From Actinomycetota bacterium (GTDB lineage Bacteria; Actinomycetota; Thermoleophilia; Gaiellales; Gaiellaceae), in the NCBI GenBank assembly GCA_005884575.1, contig VAWW01000057.1:1-55973 (forward strand): DNA of 55,973 nucleotides, read 5' to 3'. The translations under genes and the position numbers were made by a program. The notes under the pieces were generated by a model that was not told where the DNA came from, did not search any database, and saw nothing but the letters and a program-made list of their open reading frames with translations. Positions 43,430-51,990 of the stretch are shown in pieces. Every line of letters starts with the position of its first letter. Positions within the stretch are counted from its first letter, which is position 1.

Positions 43430-44628
43430 TCAGCGCGCGGCTCCTCGTGCTCGACCGGGATTCCGGCCGGAACCTCCGGCGGCGGCGCGACCTGGGGATG
43501 CGACGCCTCGAGATCGACCTCGCCCTCGAGCTCGGCGATCACTTCGGCCGGAGGGCCGTGGGTCGCGGCAGCATCGGCGGGCGCGGCGTCGTCCAGTGGC
43601 GGCTCCTCGGGCTCCGGCAGCAACGCCGGGCCGATCGACTCGGCGTCGGGCGGCAGCAGCTCGGCACGCGCCTCGAGCTCCGGATCGGACTCGGTCACGA
43701 CGGGCTCGGCGTCGTCGGCGTCGTGGAGCGCGAGCTCCTGGTGCGCCAGCACGCCGCAGTACCGCGAGCCCGGCAGCGCCGCGTTCGGGCAGCGCTTGCC
43801 GTTCGCGAGGACGGCCGCGCAACGATCGCTGTACTCCTCGCCGCCGCCGTCGCCGCCGTACGCGGCGTCGGCCTCGGCCTGCGCGAACTCCGTGTCGGAC
43901 TGGATGTCGACCTTCCAGCCGGTCAGGCGCGCGGCGAGGCGGGCGTTCAGCCCCTCCTTGCCGATCGCGAGCGCCAGCTGGTCGTCCGGCACGACGACTG
44001 TCGCCTCGCGGGAGTCGTCGTCGATGTAGACCTCGCGGACGCGCGCCGGCGAGAGCGCCTTCGCGACGAACCGCGCCGGCTCGTTGTTCCACGGGATGAT
44101 GTCGATCTTCTCGCCGCGCAGCTCGGAGACGACCATGCGCACGCGCGAGCCGCGCGGGCCGACGCACGCGCCGACCGGGTCGACACCCTGGGCATGCGAC
44201 TCGACCGCGATCTTTGAACGGTAGCCCGGCTCGCGCGCGACGCCGCGGATCTCGACGAGCCCGTCGGCGATTTCCGGCACCTCCAGCTCGAACAGCGTCT
44301 TGATCAGCTCGGGGTCGCGGCGCGACAGGATCACCTGCGGGCCTTTCGTTCCGCTGCGCACTTCGGTGATGACGGCCTTGATCCGCGAGCCCTGCTCGTA
44401 GCGCTCGCCGTCGACCTGCTCGGATCGCGGCAGCAGCGCCTCGACCTTGCCGAGGTCGACGAGGACGTTGTTGCGGTCGCCCGCCTGCTGGACGATCCCG
44501 GTCACGACCTCGCTGACGCGGTCGATGTACTCGTCGTACATCATCGCGCGCTCGGCCTCGCGGATCCGCTGCAGGATCACCTGCTTCGCGGTCTGCGCGG
44601 CGATGCGGCCGAAGTCGTGCGGCGTCAC
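43426..44628 (-). CDS. nusA: NusA, main part downstream of an in-frame amber codon (S1-KH-KH and C-terminal extension)
   Basis: 400 residues from a GTG at 44628; GAGGAC lies just upstream, so re-initiation is possible. The frame is the same as that of the N-terminal part and is broken only by one TAG. Contents: end of NTD (TPHDFGRIAAQTAKQVILQR), S1 domain (about 43-105), KH1 (about 130-195) and KH2 (DDQLALAIGKEGLNARLAARL). After that comes a Cys/His knuckle (C270, C280, C291, H296) and an acidic tail of about 100 residues. NusA binds RNA polymerase and RNA to control pausing, termination and antitermination. Without the NTD this piece could not make the normal polymerase contact. Confidence 0.9.
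   Translation of the reverse strand: MTPHDFGRIAAQTAKQVILQRIREAERAMMYDEYIDRVSEVVTGIVQQAGDRNNVLVDLGKVEALLPRSEQVDGERYEQGSRIKAVITEVRSGTKGPQVILSRRDPELIKTLFELEVPEIADGLVEIRGVAREPGYRSKIAVESHAQGVDPVGACVGPRGSRVRMVVSELRGEKIDIIPWNNEPARFVAKALSPARVREVYIDDDSREATVVVPDDQLALAIGKEGLNARLAARLTGWKVDIQSDTEFAQAEADAAYGGDGGGEEYSDRCAAVLANGKRCPNAALPGSRYCGVLAHQELALHDADDAEPVVTESDPELEARAELLPPDAESIGPALLPEPEEPPLDDAAPADAAATHGPPAEVIAELEGEVDLEASHPQVAPPPEVPAGIPVEHEEPRAE
43741..43821 (-). other. Zinc-knuckle-like module in the NusA C-terminal extension
   Basis: Residues 270-296 of the downstream piece read RCAAVLANGKRC, PNAALPGSRYC, GVLAHQ: a C-x9-C-x10-C-x4-H arrangement. Similar GKRC...GSRYC...H knuckles occur in unrelated small actinobacterial proteins. 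It follows directly on KH2 and precedes an Asp/Glu/Pro tail. Zinc binding is an inference. Confidence 0.5.
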
Positions 44629-44664
44629 GTCCTCGCGCTTGATCTGGTTCTCGGGGATGTCGGA

Positions 44665-44667
44665 CTA
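44665..44667 (-). other. nusA: In-frame TAG inside nusA (codon 106)
   Basis: The minus strand reads GAG ATC GAC TAG TCC GAC ATC CCC GAG AAC, where NusA proteins normally continue EIDW-S-(D/E)-(I/V)-P. The TAG sits exactly where a Trp (TGG) is expected, so one G-to-A change explains it. Frame is preserved on both sides. Confidence 0.85.
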
Positions 44668-44982
44668 GTCGATCTCGAGCTCGTCATCCGAGATCAGGGT
44701 GTGCTGCCGCTCCCCGGTCTCGACCTCTAGGGCCTCGAGCTCCTCGAGCTTCCGCTCGCGCGCCTCCTCGATCAGACGCTCCTCGACGTCGGCCGGCAGC
44801 TCGATCGAGAAGACGCGGAAGTCTCCCTGGTCGTCGAGCTCCACGGTCGCGTGGCGCGAGGCGCCAGCCATCTTCTTGTACGCGGCGAGGAGGGCGTCCT
44901 CGAGCGCGGCGACGAGCGTCCCCTGCTCGATCCCCTTGTCCCGCTCGATCTCGCGAACCGCCTCGATGATCTCCTGGCTCAT
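44665..44982 (-). CDS. nusA: NusA N-terminal domain fragment
   Basis: 105 residues from ATG at 44982: MSQEIIEAVREIERDKGIEQ, TLVAALEDALLAAYKKMAGA, then HATVELDDQGDFRVFSIELP and ERQHTLISDDELEID before the TAG. This is a complete match to the RNA-polymerase-binding NTD up to the conserved Trp. It is 4 bp downstream of rimP, the standard order. Together with the downstream piece it would make a 518-aa NusA. Confidence 0.92.
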   Translation of the reverse strand: MSQEIIEAVREIERDKGIEQGTLVAALEDALLAAYKKMAGASRHATVELDDQGDFRVFSIELPADVEERLIEEARERKLEELEALEVETGERQHTLISDDELEID

Positions 44983-44986
44983 GGCC

Positions 44987-45412
44987 CTACCCTTCGTCGA
45001 TCAGGTTGCCCCGGACGATCGCCTCGTACGGGATGTCCAACGCGTCTCCGTCCACTCCGACCTTCACGGCACGCTCGTCCGCCTCGAGCACCTCGCCGCG
45101 CACGCGCCGCTCAGCCGTCCGCAACGCAACACGGCGCCCGACGGCGTTGCGGAAATGCGACGCGGTGCGGACGGGCCGCTCGACCCCCGGCGAGGACACG
45201 TCGATCGAGTACTCGCGCAGGTAGTCGCGGAGGACGTCCGTCACCCGCTGGCAGAGCTGGTGGTCGACGCCCTGCGGGTGGTCGACGAACACGGTGAAGT
45301 GCTCGCTGCCGCTCAGCTCGACGGCCAGCACCTCGACTCCGGGCAGGCCGGATTCGACGCGCTGCGTGACCTCGCGCTGCAGCTTCCTCTCCGTGTCGTG
45401 AACGTTCGGCAT
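44987..45412 (-). CDS. rimP: Ribosome maturation factor RimP
   Basis: 141 aa from ATG at 45412 with AGGAGAGAG directly upstream. Two domains: N-terminal alpha/beta (VEVLAVELSGSEHFTVFVDHPQGV) with the family block YSIDVSSPGVERPVRTASHF, and C-terminal SH3-like barrel (RRVRGEVLEADERAV). Needed for 30S assembly. The first gene of rimP-nusA-ylxR-infB; an intrinsic terminator lies 12 nt before its start. Confidence 0.94.
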   Translation of the reverse strand: MPNVHDTERKLQREVTQRVESGLPGVEVLAVELSGSEHFTVFVDHPQGVDHQLCQRVTDVLRDYLREYSIDVSSPGVERPVRTASHFRNAVGRRVALRTAERRVRGEVLEADERAVKVGVDGDALDIPYEAIVRGNLIDEG

Positions 45413-45424
45413 CTCTCTCCTCAC

Positions 45425-45452
45425 AGAAAAAATGGGCGCCGCGCGCCCATTT
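45425..45452 (-). terminator. Intrinsic terminator/attenuator in the rimP-nusA-infB leader
   Basis: Minus strand: AAATGGGCGC (45452-45443), loop GCG, GCGCCCATTT (45439-45430), then TTTCT: a perfect 10-bp stem with a T-tract, the clearest factor-independent terminator in the window. It lies 28 bp past the RmlD-like gene and ends 12 nt before the rimP ATG. No promoter can fit between it and rimP, so any rimP transcript must pass through it. Confidence 0.85.
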
Positions 45453-45480
45453 CGCCAAGCCGGTGAAAATGGTAAGTGAA

Positions 45481-46284
45481 TCATAGCGAATGCAGGGCTT
45501 CCGCTGGGCCGCGGAGCCTCGTCCGGAGGATCCCGTCGGCGCGGCTCGAGTCGAGGGCGACATTGCGCGCGCGGCCCGGCGGGGACGGCGCACCGCGGAC
45601 TGTGTCCGGGTCGCGTCCGTGCGCGGCGGCGAGGAGCCGGGCGAGCTCGTAGCGGCTGAGGGCGTCACGCCCCGCGACGTGGAGGACGCCGGCGACGTCG
45701 GTCGCAGCGAGCTCGAGCAGCGCCGCCGCGACCTCGTCGACGCGCGCGGGCGTACGGATCTCGTCGGTGTAGAACTCGACGTCGTCGCGGAGCGCGAGCG
45801 CCTCCTGCGCCCCGAGCGTGCCGTAGAGCAGCGAGGTGCGGACGGTCAGCGCCTCGGGATGCAGCTCGCGGACGAGCCGCTCGGCGGCGAGCTTCGCGTC
45901 GCCGTAGAGCGAGACCGGCCGCGGCTCGTCGTCCTCCGTGTACCGGCCTTCCCGCTCGCCGTCGAAGACGAGGTCGCTCGAGAGGTGAATCAGCCGCGCG
46001 TCCGCGCGATGCGCGGCGAGCGCGACGTTGTGCGTGCCCTTGACGACGGCGCCCCAGACCTCCTCGTCCGCCTGGCGGTAGGCCGTGTGGATCACGACGT
46101 CGGGTCCATGCTTCAGGAAGATGCGCGCGGTCTCGTTCTCGTCGCGGATGTCGAGCGAGACGGGACGGCCGTGTGGCGGCGCGCGGTCCAGCCTCGTCGC
46201 GAGCACCTCGTGGCCCGCCTGCTCGGCCTGCCGCGCGACCTCGGAGCCGAGGTAGCCCGCGCCGCCGGTGACGAGGATCCGCAC
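45481..46284 (-). CDS. NAD(P)-dependent RmlD-like reductase/epimerase
   Basis: 267 aa from GTG at 46284. Rossmann GGAGYLGSE at 7-15, PDVVIHTAYRQAD, ARLIHLSSDLVFDG with the Ser-Asp, catalytic YGDAK, and VRTSLLYG. This is the extended SDR, dTDP-4-dehydrorhamnose reductase-like subgroup, short version. Sugar-nucleotide substrate assumed, not shown. No rhamnose genes are beside it, although a nucleotidyltransferase lies 2.8 kb away. Confidence 0.88.
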   Translation of the reverse strand: MRILVTGGAGYLGSEVARQAEQAGHEVLATRLDRAPPHGRPVSLDIRDENETARIFLKHGPDVVIHTAYRQADEEVWGAVVKGTHNVALAAHRADARLIHLSSDLVFDGEREGRYTEDDEPRPVSLYGDAKLAAERLVRELHPEALTVRTSLLYGTLGAQEALALRDDVEFYTDEIRTPARVDEVAAALLELAATDVAGVLHVAGRDALSRYELARLLAAAHGRDPDTVRGAPSPPGRARNVALDSSRADGILRTRLRGPAEALHSL

Positions 46285-46292
46285 CGGGAGGT

Positions 46293-46592
46293 TCAGGCCG
46301 CCGTCGAGCGCGCCTCGCGCACGATCTCGAAGAACGCCGCGTCGGGAGCGCCGCCTGCCTCGCGCAGGATCCGGCGCGCGAGCGGCTCCTCACCGGACGC
46401 CCGCATCGCGTCGAGATCTTCCGGACGCTCCCAGACCGTCGCCACCGCCATCGTCCCGTCATCGCCGAGGAGCAGGAACGTCTCGCGGATGCCCACCGGC
46501 AGCCCGCGTTCGATGGCGGCCGAGTATGCACGACTGACTTCGTCTCGGTGCTCCGGCGGGATGCTCGCGCTGACGAGCGACAGGACAGGCAT
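46293..46592 (-). CDS. Small dimeric alpha/beta-barrel (ABM-like) protein
   Basis: 99 aa from ATG at 46592 with GAGGTGG upstream; earlier in-frame starts have no site. SLVSASIPPEHRDEVSRAYSAAIERGLPVGIRETFLLLGDDGTMAVATVWERPEDLDAM fits the ferredoxin-like ABM monooxygenase/stress-responsive barrel fold (strand-helix-strand-strand with WERPEDL). No catalytic residues can be named. Ends 8 bp before the RmlD-like gene start. Confidence 0.7.
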   Translation of the reverse strand: MPVLSLVSASIPPEHRDEVSRAYSAAIERGLPVGIRETFLLLGDDGTMAVATVWERPEDLDAMRASGEEPLARRILREAGGAPDAAFFEIVREARSTAA

Positions 46593-46677
46593 GACCACCA
46601 CCTCGCTTTTCTCGCTGCGTTTCGACGGCCGCGCGAAGACCCTATCCCGCAACGCGGCCGTGATCGAGAATCACACA

Positions 46678-47127
46678 CTACTGTTGCGCCCCGACGTCGA
46701 GGATGATCGTTACCGGCCCCTCGTTCGCGAGCTCGACTTCCATCCGAGCGCCGAAGACGCCCGTCGCGACCGGGACGGCGAGCTCCCGGAGCGCGGCGCA
46801 GAACGCCTCGTACAGCGGCTCGGCCTGCTCGGGCGGCGCCGGGGCGGTGAAGCTCGGACGGTTGCCCTTCGTCGTATCCGCCAGCAGCGTGAACTGGCTG
46901 ACGACGAGCGCGGACCCGCTCACGTCGAGGAGGCTCCGGGCAAACCTGCCGTCCTCGTCCTCGAAGACCCGCAGCCGGGCGATCTTGCCGGCGAGCCGCA
47001 CCGCCTCCGGTGCGCCGTCCGCCCGGGACACGCCCAGCAGCACGCAGAGCCCGGGCCCGATCGAGCCGGCGACTGTGTCCCCGACCCGCACGGAGGCCCG
47101 GGAAACCCGCTGCACGACGGCCCTCAT
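46678..47127 (-). CDS. dtd: D-aminoacyl-tRNA deacylase
   Basis: 149 aa, the family length, from ATG at 47127. [15 protein letters not shown] at the start, [32 protein letters not shown] (SQFTL motif), and the second signature [10 protein letters not shown] at the C-terminus. Removes D-amino acids from tRNA. Divergent from the pilB remnant 30 bp away. Confidence 0.96.
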   Translation of the reverse strand: MRAVVQRVSRASVRVGDTVAGSIGPGLCVLLGVSRADGAPEAVRLAGKIARLRVFEDEDGRFARSLLDVSGSALVVSQFTLLADTTKGNRPSFTAPAPPEQAEPLYEAFCAALRELAVPVATGVFGARMEVELANEGPVTIILDVGAQQ

Positions 47128-47157
47128 GTCCCTCGAAAGGATGACCGATAGAGGATC

Positions 47158-48643
47158 GTGGAGGCTGCGAAGCTGCCGACTCCCCTGCCTTCGCTCGACG
47201 ACGCGAACGGCGGCCGCCGCCTGCCGCTCGGCTCGCTCCTCGTCCGCGAGGGGCTCCTGACCCGCGAGCAGCTCGAGCAGGCGCTCGCCGAGAAGGAGCG
47301 AACCGGCCACCGCATCGGCGAGATCGTCGTCGAGCGCGGCTGGGCGCAGCCGCAGGACGTCGCGCGCGCGCTCGCGGAGCAGCACGGCCTCGAGTTCGTC
47401 GACCTGGCGCAGGCGAAGCTCGAGCCCGCCGCCGCCAATCTTCTGCCCGAGAAGTTCGCGCGCCGCTACGACGCGCTGCCGGTCCGGTTCCTCGACGAGG
47501 CGTCGTGCTCGTCGCGGACGATCTCCGCCTCGCGCTCGGCCTCAACGTCCGCCTCGCCGTCGCTCCCGCGCCTGACCTGCACAGCACGATCGGGCGCGTC
47601 TACCGCACACAGCTCGACGTCGGCGTCATCGAGGAGGAGCCGGACGAGGACGAGACTGCGGTCGACGACATCCGCGAGGGCGCCGCGACGAGCGCTCCCG
47701 CGATCAAGCTCGTCAACTCCCTGATCGCGCGCGCGATCGACGAGGGCGCGTCCGACCTCCATTTCGAGCCGCAGCCGAAGCAGCTCGTCGTCCGCGCCCG
47801 CATCGACGGCGTCATGCGCCGCCTGACGACGATCTCGAAGTCGATGCAGCCCGCGATCACGAGCCGCCTCAAGATCATGGGCGAGCTGGACATCGCCGAG
47901 CGCCGCGCGCCGCAGGACGGCCGTGTCTCGATCCGCGTCGGCGGCCAGCCGATGGACCTCCGCATCGCCGTCCTGCCGACGACGCACGGCGAGCAGATCG
48001 TGCTGCGGATCATGAACCGCGCCGGCGGGCGCCTCGGGCTGCCGCAGCTCGGCATGAGCCCCGACGCGGAAGAGTCGTTCTCGCGCGCGATCCGTCAGCC
48101 GTACGGCGCCGTGATCGCCTGCGGCCCGACGGGCTCCGGCAAGACGACGACGCTCTACGCCGCACTCGACATGCTCAACGACGAGGACCGCGTGCTGACG
48201 ACGATCGAGGATCCGGTCGAGTACCAGACGCCCGGCATCAACCAGATCGAGGTCAACCCGAAGAGCGGACTGACGTTCGCGCGCGGCCTGCGCACGATCC
48301 TGCGCAGCGACCCGGACGTGCTGCTCGTCGGCGAGATCCGCGACGAGGAGACCGCGCGGAGCTCGGACTCACCGCGGAGGCGGACGACGTGCGGATCTAC
48401 AAGTCGGTCGGCTGCATCCAGTGTGCCGGCACCGGCTACACCGGCCGGGTCGCGCTCTACGAGGTGATGGAGATGAAGGGCAAGGTTCGCAGGCTCGTCG
48501 GCTCCGGCTCCACCGACGAGATCTTCGCCGCCGCCCTCGAGCAGGGCATGAGGACCCTGCGGCAGGACGGCATCCGCCTGTGCCTCGCCGGCGTCTCGTC
48601 GCTCGACGAGGTACGGCGCGTCACCGGCGACCGCATGGTTTAG
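47158..48643 (+). pseudogene. pilB: GspE/PilB-type secretion ATPase, broken by two internal deletions
   Basis: Starts GTG at 47158 (AGAGGA upstream). Three frames are needed. First, residues 1-115: the GspE N-terminal domain ([32 protein letters not shown]). A second frame from about 47500 gives the ATPase core (LVNSLIARAIDEGASDLHFE, GPTGSGKTTTLYAALD, TIEDPVEYQTPGINQIEVN, LVGEIRDEETA). A third from about 48358 gives the Cys-containing end (VGCIQCAGTGYTGRVALYEVMEMKG) and a stop at 48643. Compared with the family, about 10-15 residues are lost at the first break and roughly 60-70 at the second (the region with HTNDA and ARRLC). It should power type IV pilus or competence assembly but cannot be functional as read. 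Confidence 0.85.
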
Positions 48644-48645
48644 GG

Positions 48646-48669
48646 CGCGGGAAACCTAGGTTTCCCGCG
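48646..48669 (+). terminator. 24-nt palindrome after the pilB remnant
   Basis: CGCGGGAAACCTAGGTTTCCCGCG is a perfect palindrome three bases past the stop. It can fold as a 10-bp stem with a 4-base turn. Likely a bidirectional terminator between the convergent pilB and TPR genes, without a T-run. Confidence 0.6.
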
Positions 48670-48731
48670 GGCCCTTCCTGTCGCTGGCTCTTGTTGGGGA
48701 GGCTGCGGCGCGAGCTGTCTTGGGCGGCGGC

Positions 48732-49100
48732 TTAGGGCTCGGGATCCGAGTCCAGGTCGCGGATGCGCGACGAGTAAGTCGTGCTCTCTGGTCGTAGCGA
48801 GCTCGCGAGCTTGTAGTGCCCGTTCGCCTCGGCGTCCCGGCCCTGCTTCTCGAGCGAGCGGCCGAGCGCGTAGTGCGCGTAGTCGTCGGCGGGCGAGAGC
48901 TCGAGCACGGCGCGGAACTCTGCCTCCGCCTCCTTCCAGCGCTTGATCCGGAAGTAGGCGATCCCGAGCGCCTCGCGGATCGACGCCTTGTCGGGCTCGC
49001 GCGCCTTCGCCTTCTCGAGCGCGACCGTCGCCTGCGCCGCCATCCCCTGCTCGAGGTGCTGCTTGCCTTTCCGGAACAGGCTGTAGGTGGACTCGCTCAT
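48732..49100 (-). CDS. Tetratricopeptide-repeat protein
   Basis: 122 aa from an in-frame start at 49100 overlapping the nucleotidyltransferase stop. Three TPR-like helix pairs: YSLFRKGKQHLEQGMAAQAT, ASIREALGIAYFRIKRWKEA and DYAHYALGRSLEKQGRDAEA. The C-terminus is charged. It is a soluble protein-interaction scaffold; the partner is unknown. Co-transcribed with the nucleotidyltransferase. Confidence 0.85.
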   Translation of the reverse strand: MSESTYSLFRKGKQHLEQGMAAQATVALEKAKAREPDKASIREALGIAYFRIKRWKEAEAEFRAVLELSPADDYAHYALGRSLEKQGRDAEANGHYKLASSLRPESTTYSSRIRDLDSDPEP

Positions 49101-49795
49101 CGTGACCCCAGGTACGGGAAGTTCTCCTTCACCAAGTCAACCGGAGACGTCAAGTCCCGGGTCTTCCCGATCTCGATTCCGGCAATCGTCAGGCCGGCGT
49201 CGACGGCGCGCTGGAACGCCTCGGCGAGCTCGTACGGCGGGCCGGGCAGGTCAGCGAGAAACGGGACGGCCCGCGGGCCGAGCAGCCAGAGCGGCGCGGA
49301 GGCCAGCGGATTTGCCGGGTCGTCGTCGACGACCTTGACGACTCGGCCGTCCCCGATTCCAACTGCGGCACGGTGCGGCGGCGCCGGTGGCGGTAGCCGG
49401 CGGACGGCGAGGGCGCCGTCCGCGTCCACAGCGGCGGCGGCGAAGCGCGCGATGTCGCCCTTCGTGAAGATCGTGTCGGCGGCGAGGAGGAGCGCGGGCG
49501 GCTCCGTGCCCGCGGCGAGCGCGCGGCGGACGGCGTCGGCGGAGCCGTCTGCGCGCGGCTGGCGGACGTAGTGCAGCTCGAGCCCGAAGCCGGTCCCGTC
49601 GCCGAGCAGCGTCTCGACCTGGTCGGCGAGATGGCCGGTGACGACGTGGACGCGCGCGAAGCCGGCGGCGGCGAGCTCCCGGAGCAGCGTCGCGACGACC
49701 GCTCGGCCGTCGATCGGGAGGATCGGCTTCGGCCAGCGGTCGGTCAACGGGCGCAGGCGGGTGCCCTCGCCCGCGGCCATCACGATCGCGTCCAC
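49097..49795 (-). CDS. NDP-sugar pyrophosphorylase-type nucleotidyltransferase
   Basis: 232 aa from GTG at 49795, sharing its first base with the TgpA-gene stop. N-terminal signature AIVMAAGEGTRLRPLTDRWPKPILPI, then VHVVTGHLADQVETLL, LLLAADTIFT (metal-binding Asp) and a shortened C-terminal region. Transfers a nucleotidyl group to a sugar-1-phosphate (MurU/RmlA/GlmU-N-like); the base and sugar are not determinable. Confidence 0.9.
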   Translation of the reverse strand: MDAIVMAAGEGTRLRPLTDRWPKPILPIDGRAVVATLLRELAAAGFARVHVVTGHLADQVETLLGDGTGFGLELHYVRQPRADGSADAVRRALAAGTEPPALLLAADTIFTKGDIARFAAAAVDADGALAVRRLPPPAPPHRAAVGIGDGRVVKVVDDDPANPLASAPLWLLGPRAVPFLADLPGPPYELAEAFQRAVDAGLTIAGIEIGKTRDLTSPVDLVKENFPYLGSR

Positions 49796-51990
49796 TAGGA
49801 GGAGACGCCCAGCGATCGCAGCGACAAGAGCCCGCGCAGCCGCTCGCGCGCGCTCAGCCGCCGGCGGATCAGCGCCTCGAGCCGGCGCAGCTCGTGGCGG
49901 GCCCGTCGCGCCGCGGACGGTGCAGCGGCAGGCGGGCCGAAGCGCGCCGCGCTTGCGGCGGCGACGAACGCGCGAGGATCGACGGAGAGCTCGTGCCCGA
50001 CGATCCGGCCGAGCTCGTGCAGCGTCGCGCTGCGCGCCGCGTCGATCCGCTGGTCGAGCAGGAAGTCCGAGAGCTCGTGCCGGCATGCCGACGCGACGCG
50101 GCGCGGGTCGCGCGTTAGATAGCGAACGCGGCGGAGCGCGAGCTTCGTGCCGACGATTCCCGCGACGACGCTGCCGGCCAGGATCCCGAGGACGGCCAGC
50201 AGGCCGATGCCGGCGCGGCCGGACGCCGAGCCGCCGCCGCCCGGGATCTGCGTCCCGAAGCGCACCGGCATCCGGAAGTCCCCGTTCATCTTGATCTGCG
50301 CGGGATCCATGATTCCCAGCGTGCGCGCGAGCACGCCCGCGGCGCCGCCGAGGAACGCGAGCGAGCCCGTGGAGTACGGAGCGCTCAAACTGCCGCGGCC
50401 CGGAGTCGGGTCGAACGGCAGCCAGCCGTAGCCGCGGAACCAGACCTCGACCCACGCGTGGGCGTCGTGGTCGGTCACGGTCCACGTGCGCGACCGCTCG
50501 TCGTAGGTCCCGCTCGTGAAGCCGACGGCGACGCGCGCGGGAACGCCGAGGTAGCGGAGCATCAGTGCCATCGCGCCCGCGAAGTACTGGCAGTAGCCGC
50601 GCTTCGTCTGGACGACGAAGCCGACGAGCGGCGGCGCCGTGGTCAGAGGCGGATGCTCGTCGTACGCGAAGCCGCCGTCCGACCGGAGCCACGATTCGAT
50701 CCGAGCTGCGGCTGCATACGGGCTCGGCGCGTCACCGGCGACGCGGCGCGCGGTTTCCGCGAGCGGCTGGTACGGCTGCAGCGTCCGGCGGCCGGCAACG
50801 AGCGCGTCGAGCCGCTGCTCGCGGCCGGGCGCGTCGAAGCGCGGCGCGGGCACGTTCGGATCGATCTCGAGGAACCGTGTCAGCGCCGCCGGATAGAGGG
50901 GCCGCACGCGCGCGAGCTGCGCGGGCTTCGGCTGCGGCGCGTAGCTCTTCACCGTGTACATCAGACCGCGCGTCAGCCCGCCCGGCAGCAGCGCAACGCC
51001 GTAGGCGGGGTTGACGAGCGGCGCGCTGCCCGCGTCGAAGCGAACGGGAAACGTGCCGCCGACGAGGTGATTGTCTTGGAGAGCCTCGACGGTTACGCGC
51101 TCGGTGATGAGCCGTGCGTCGTCGCGTGCTGCGGCCGGCAACAGCGGATCGGCGCCGGTGTACGGGATGTGCTGCGGATAGACGTGCTCGACCCAGCGGC
51201 CAGCGACGTAGTCGTCGAGCGTCGTCGCGCGCCAGTAGAGCGACGTCGGCGGTGCCTGCACGCGCAGGACGACGGTCTGCTTCTTCGGGAAGCGAATCCC
51301 GTTCCACTGCGAGTCCCAGACGTAGCCGACCTCCACCGCCGCGTCGGGGTGCGTGTAGAAGTCCCAGCGCTGCCACGAGACGAGCTCGCGCTTCGCGACC
51401 GCCGACGTCGTGGACGCGGCGGCCGCGACCAGCACGAGCACGAGCGCTGCGGGAACCGCGGCGCGAAGCGCGGGCCGGCGGCCGAGGCCCGCAAGCAGTA
51501 CGAGCGCGGCGAGGAGGATCGCCGCCCCGCGCGCAATCTCGTCGCCGCCGGCGAGGAGCGTCGCGGGCCAGCCGGCGCCGACGAGCAGTACGAGCAGCGC
51601 GACGGTGCTCCGGCGCATCGAGACGGCGACCGCGAGCGCGAGGCAGAAGGCGAAGACGGCGACGAGGATCGCTCCGCGCACCCCTGCGTGCACGCGTGGG
51701 TCGAACGGCACGGCGACGTCGTAGAAGTCGAGGAAGCCGGTTCCGAACCGCGACCCGATCGTGCCGGGCTCCGCGAGCGGCGGGACGCCGAATGCGATCC
51801 ACGCCGCGGCGATCGAGGCCACGAGCGCGGCGGCGATCCGCGCACGTACCGGGCGTACGAGCGCGGATGCGAGCGCGACTGCCACGAGCACGAGCGCGCG
51901 GCCGCCCTCCGTCGGCCGCTCGAGCCGGACCCAGAGTGCGGCGACGACGAGCGCCGGAAACGGATAGACGAGCAGCGTCCTACGCAACAC
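49795..51990 (-). CDS. TgpA-like membrane transglutaminase (DUF3488-transglutaminase)
   Basis: 731 aa from GTG at 51990, just inside the DUF58 end. Six or so helices in the first 195 residues, a periplasmic transglutaminase core, a further helix (about 575-600) and a cytoplasmic DUF4129-like end. Catalytic triad: Cys467 (KRGYCQYFAG), His511 (TDHDAHAWVEVW), Asp527 (LPFDPTPG). The MoxR-DUF58-TgpA trio is a conserved unit; the physiological substrate is unknown though peptide crosslinking or cell-envelope roles are proposed for relatives. Confidence 0.93.
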   Translation of the reverse strand: MLRRTLLVYPFPALVVAALWVRLERPTEGGRALVLVAVALASALVRPVRARIAAALVASIAAAWIAFGVPPLAEPGTIGSRFGTGFLDFYDVAVPFDPRVHAGVRGAILVAVFAFCLALAVAVSMRRSTVALLVLLVGAGWPATLLAGGDEIARGAAILLAALVLLAGLGRRPALRAAVPAALVLVLVAAAASTTSAVAKRELVSWQRWDFYTHPDAAVEVGYVWDSQWNGIRFPKKQTVVLRVQAPPTSLYWRATTLDDYVAGRWVEHVYPQHIPYTGADPLLPAAARDDARLITERVTVEALQDNHLVGGTFPVRFDAGSAPLVNPAYGVALLPGGLTRGLMYTVKSYAPQPKPAQLARVRPLYPAALTRFLEIDPNVPAPRFDAPGREQRLDALVAGRRTLQPYQPLAETARRVAGDAPSPYAAAARIESWLRSDGGFAYDEHPPLTTAPPLVGFVVQTKRGYCQYFAGAMALMLRYLGVPARVAVGFTSGTYDERSRTWTVTDHDAHAWVEVWFRGYGWLPFDPTPGRGSLSAPYSTGSLAFLGGAAGVLARTLGIMDPAQIKMNGDFRMPVRFGTQIPGGGGSASGRAGIGLLAVLGILAGSVVAGIVGTKLALRRVRYLTRDPRRVASACRHELSDFLLDQRIDAARSATLHELGRIVGHELSVDPRAFVAAASAARFGPPAAAPSAARRARHELRRLEALIRRRLSARERLRGLLSLRSLGVSS

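Noticed and set aside
44665..44667. TAG reassigned to Trp or another amino acid genome-wide
   Set aside because: Several intact genes here end in TAG exactly at the family's normal C-terminus.
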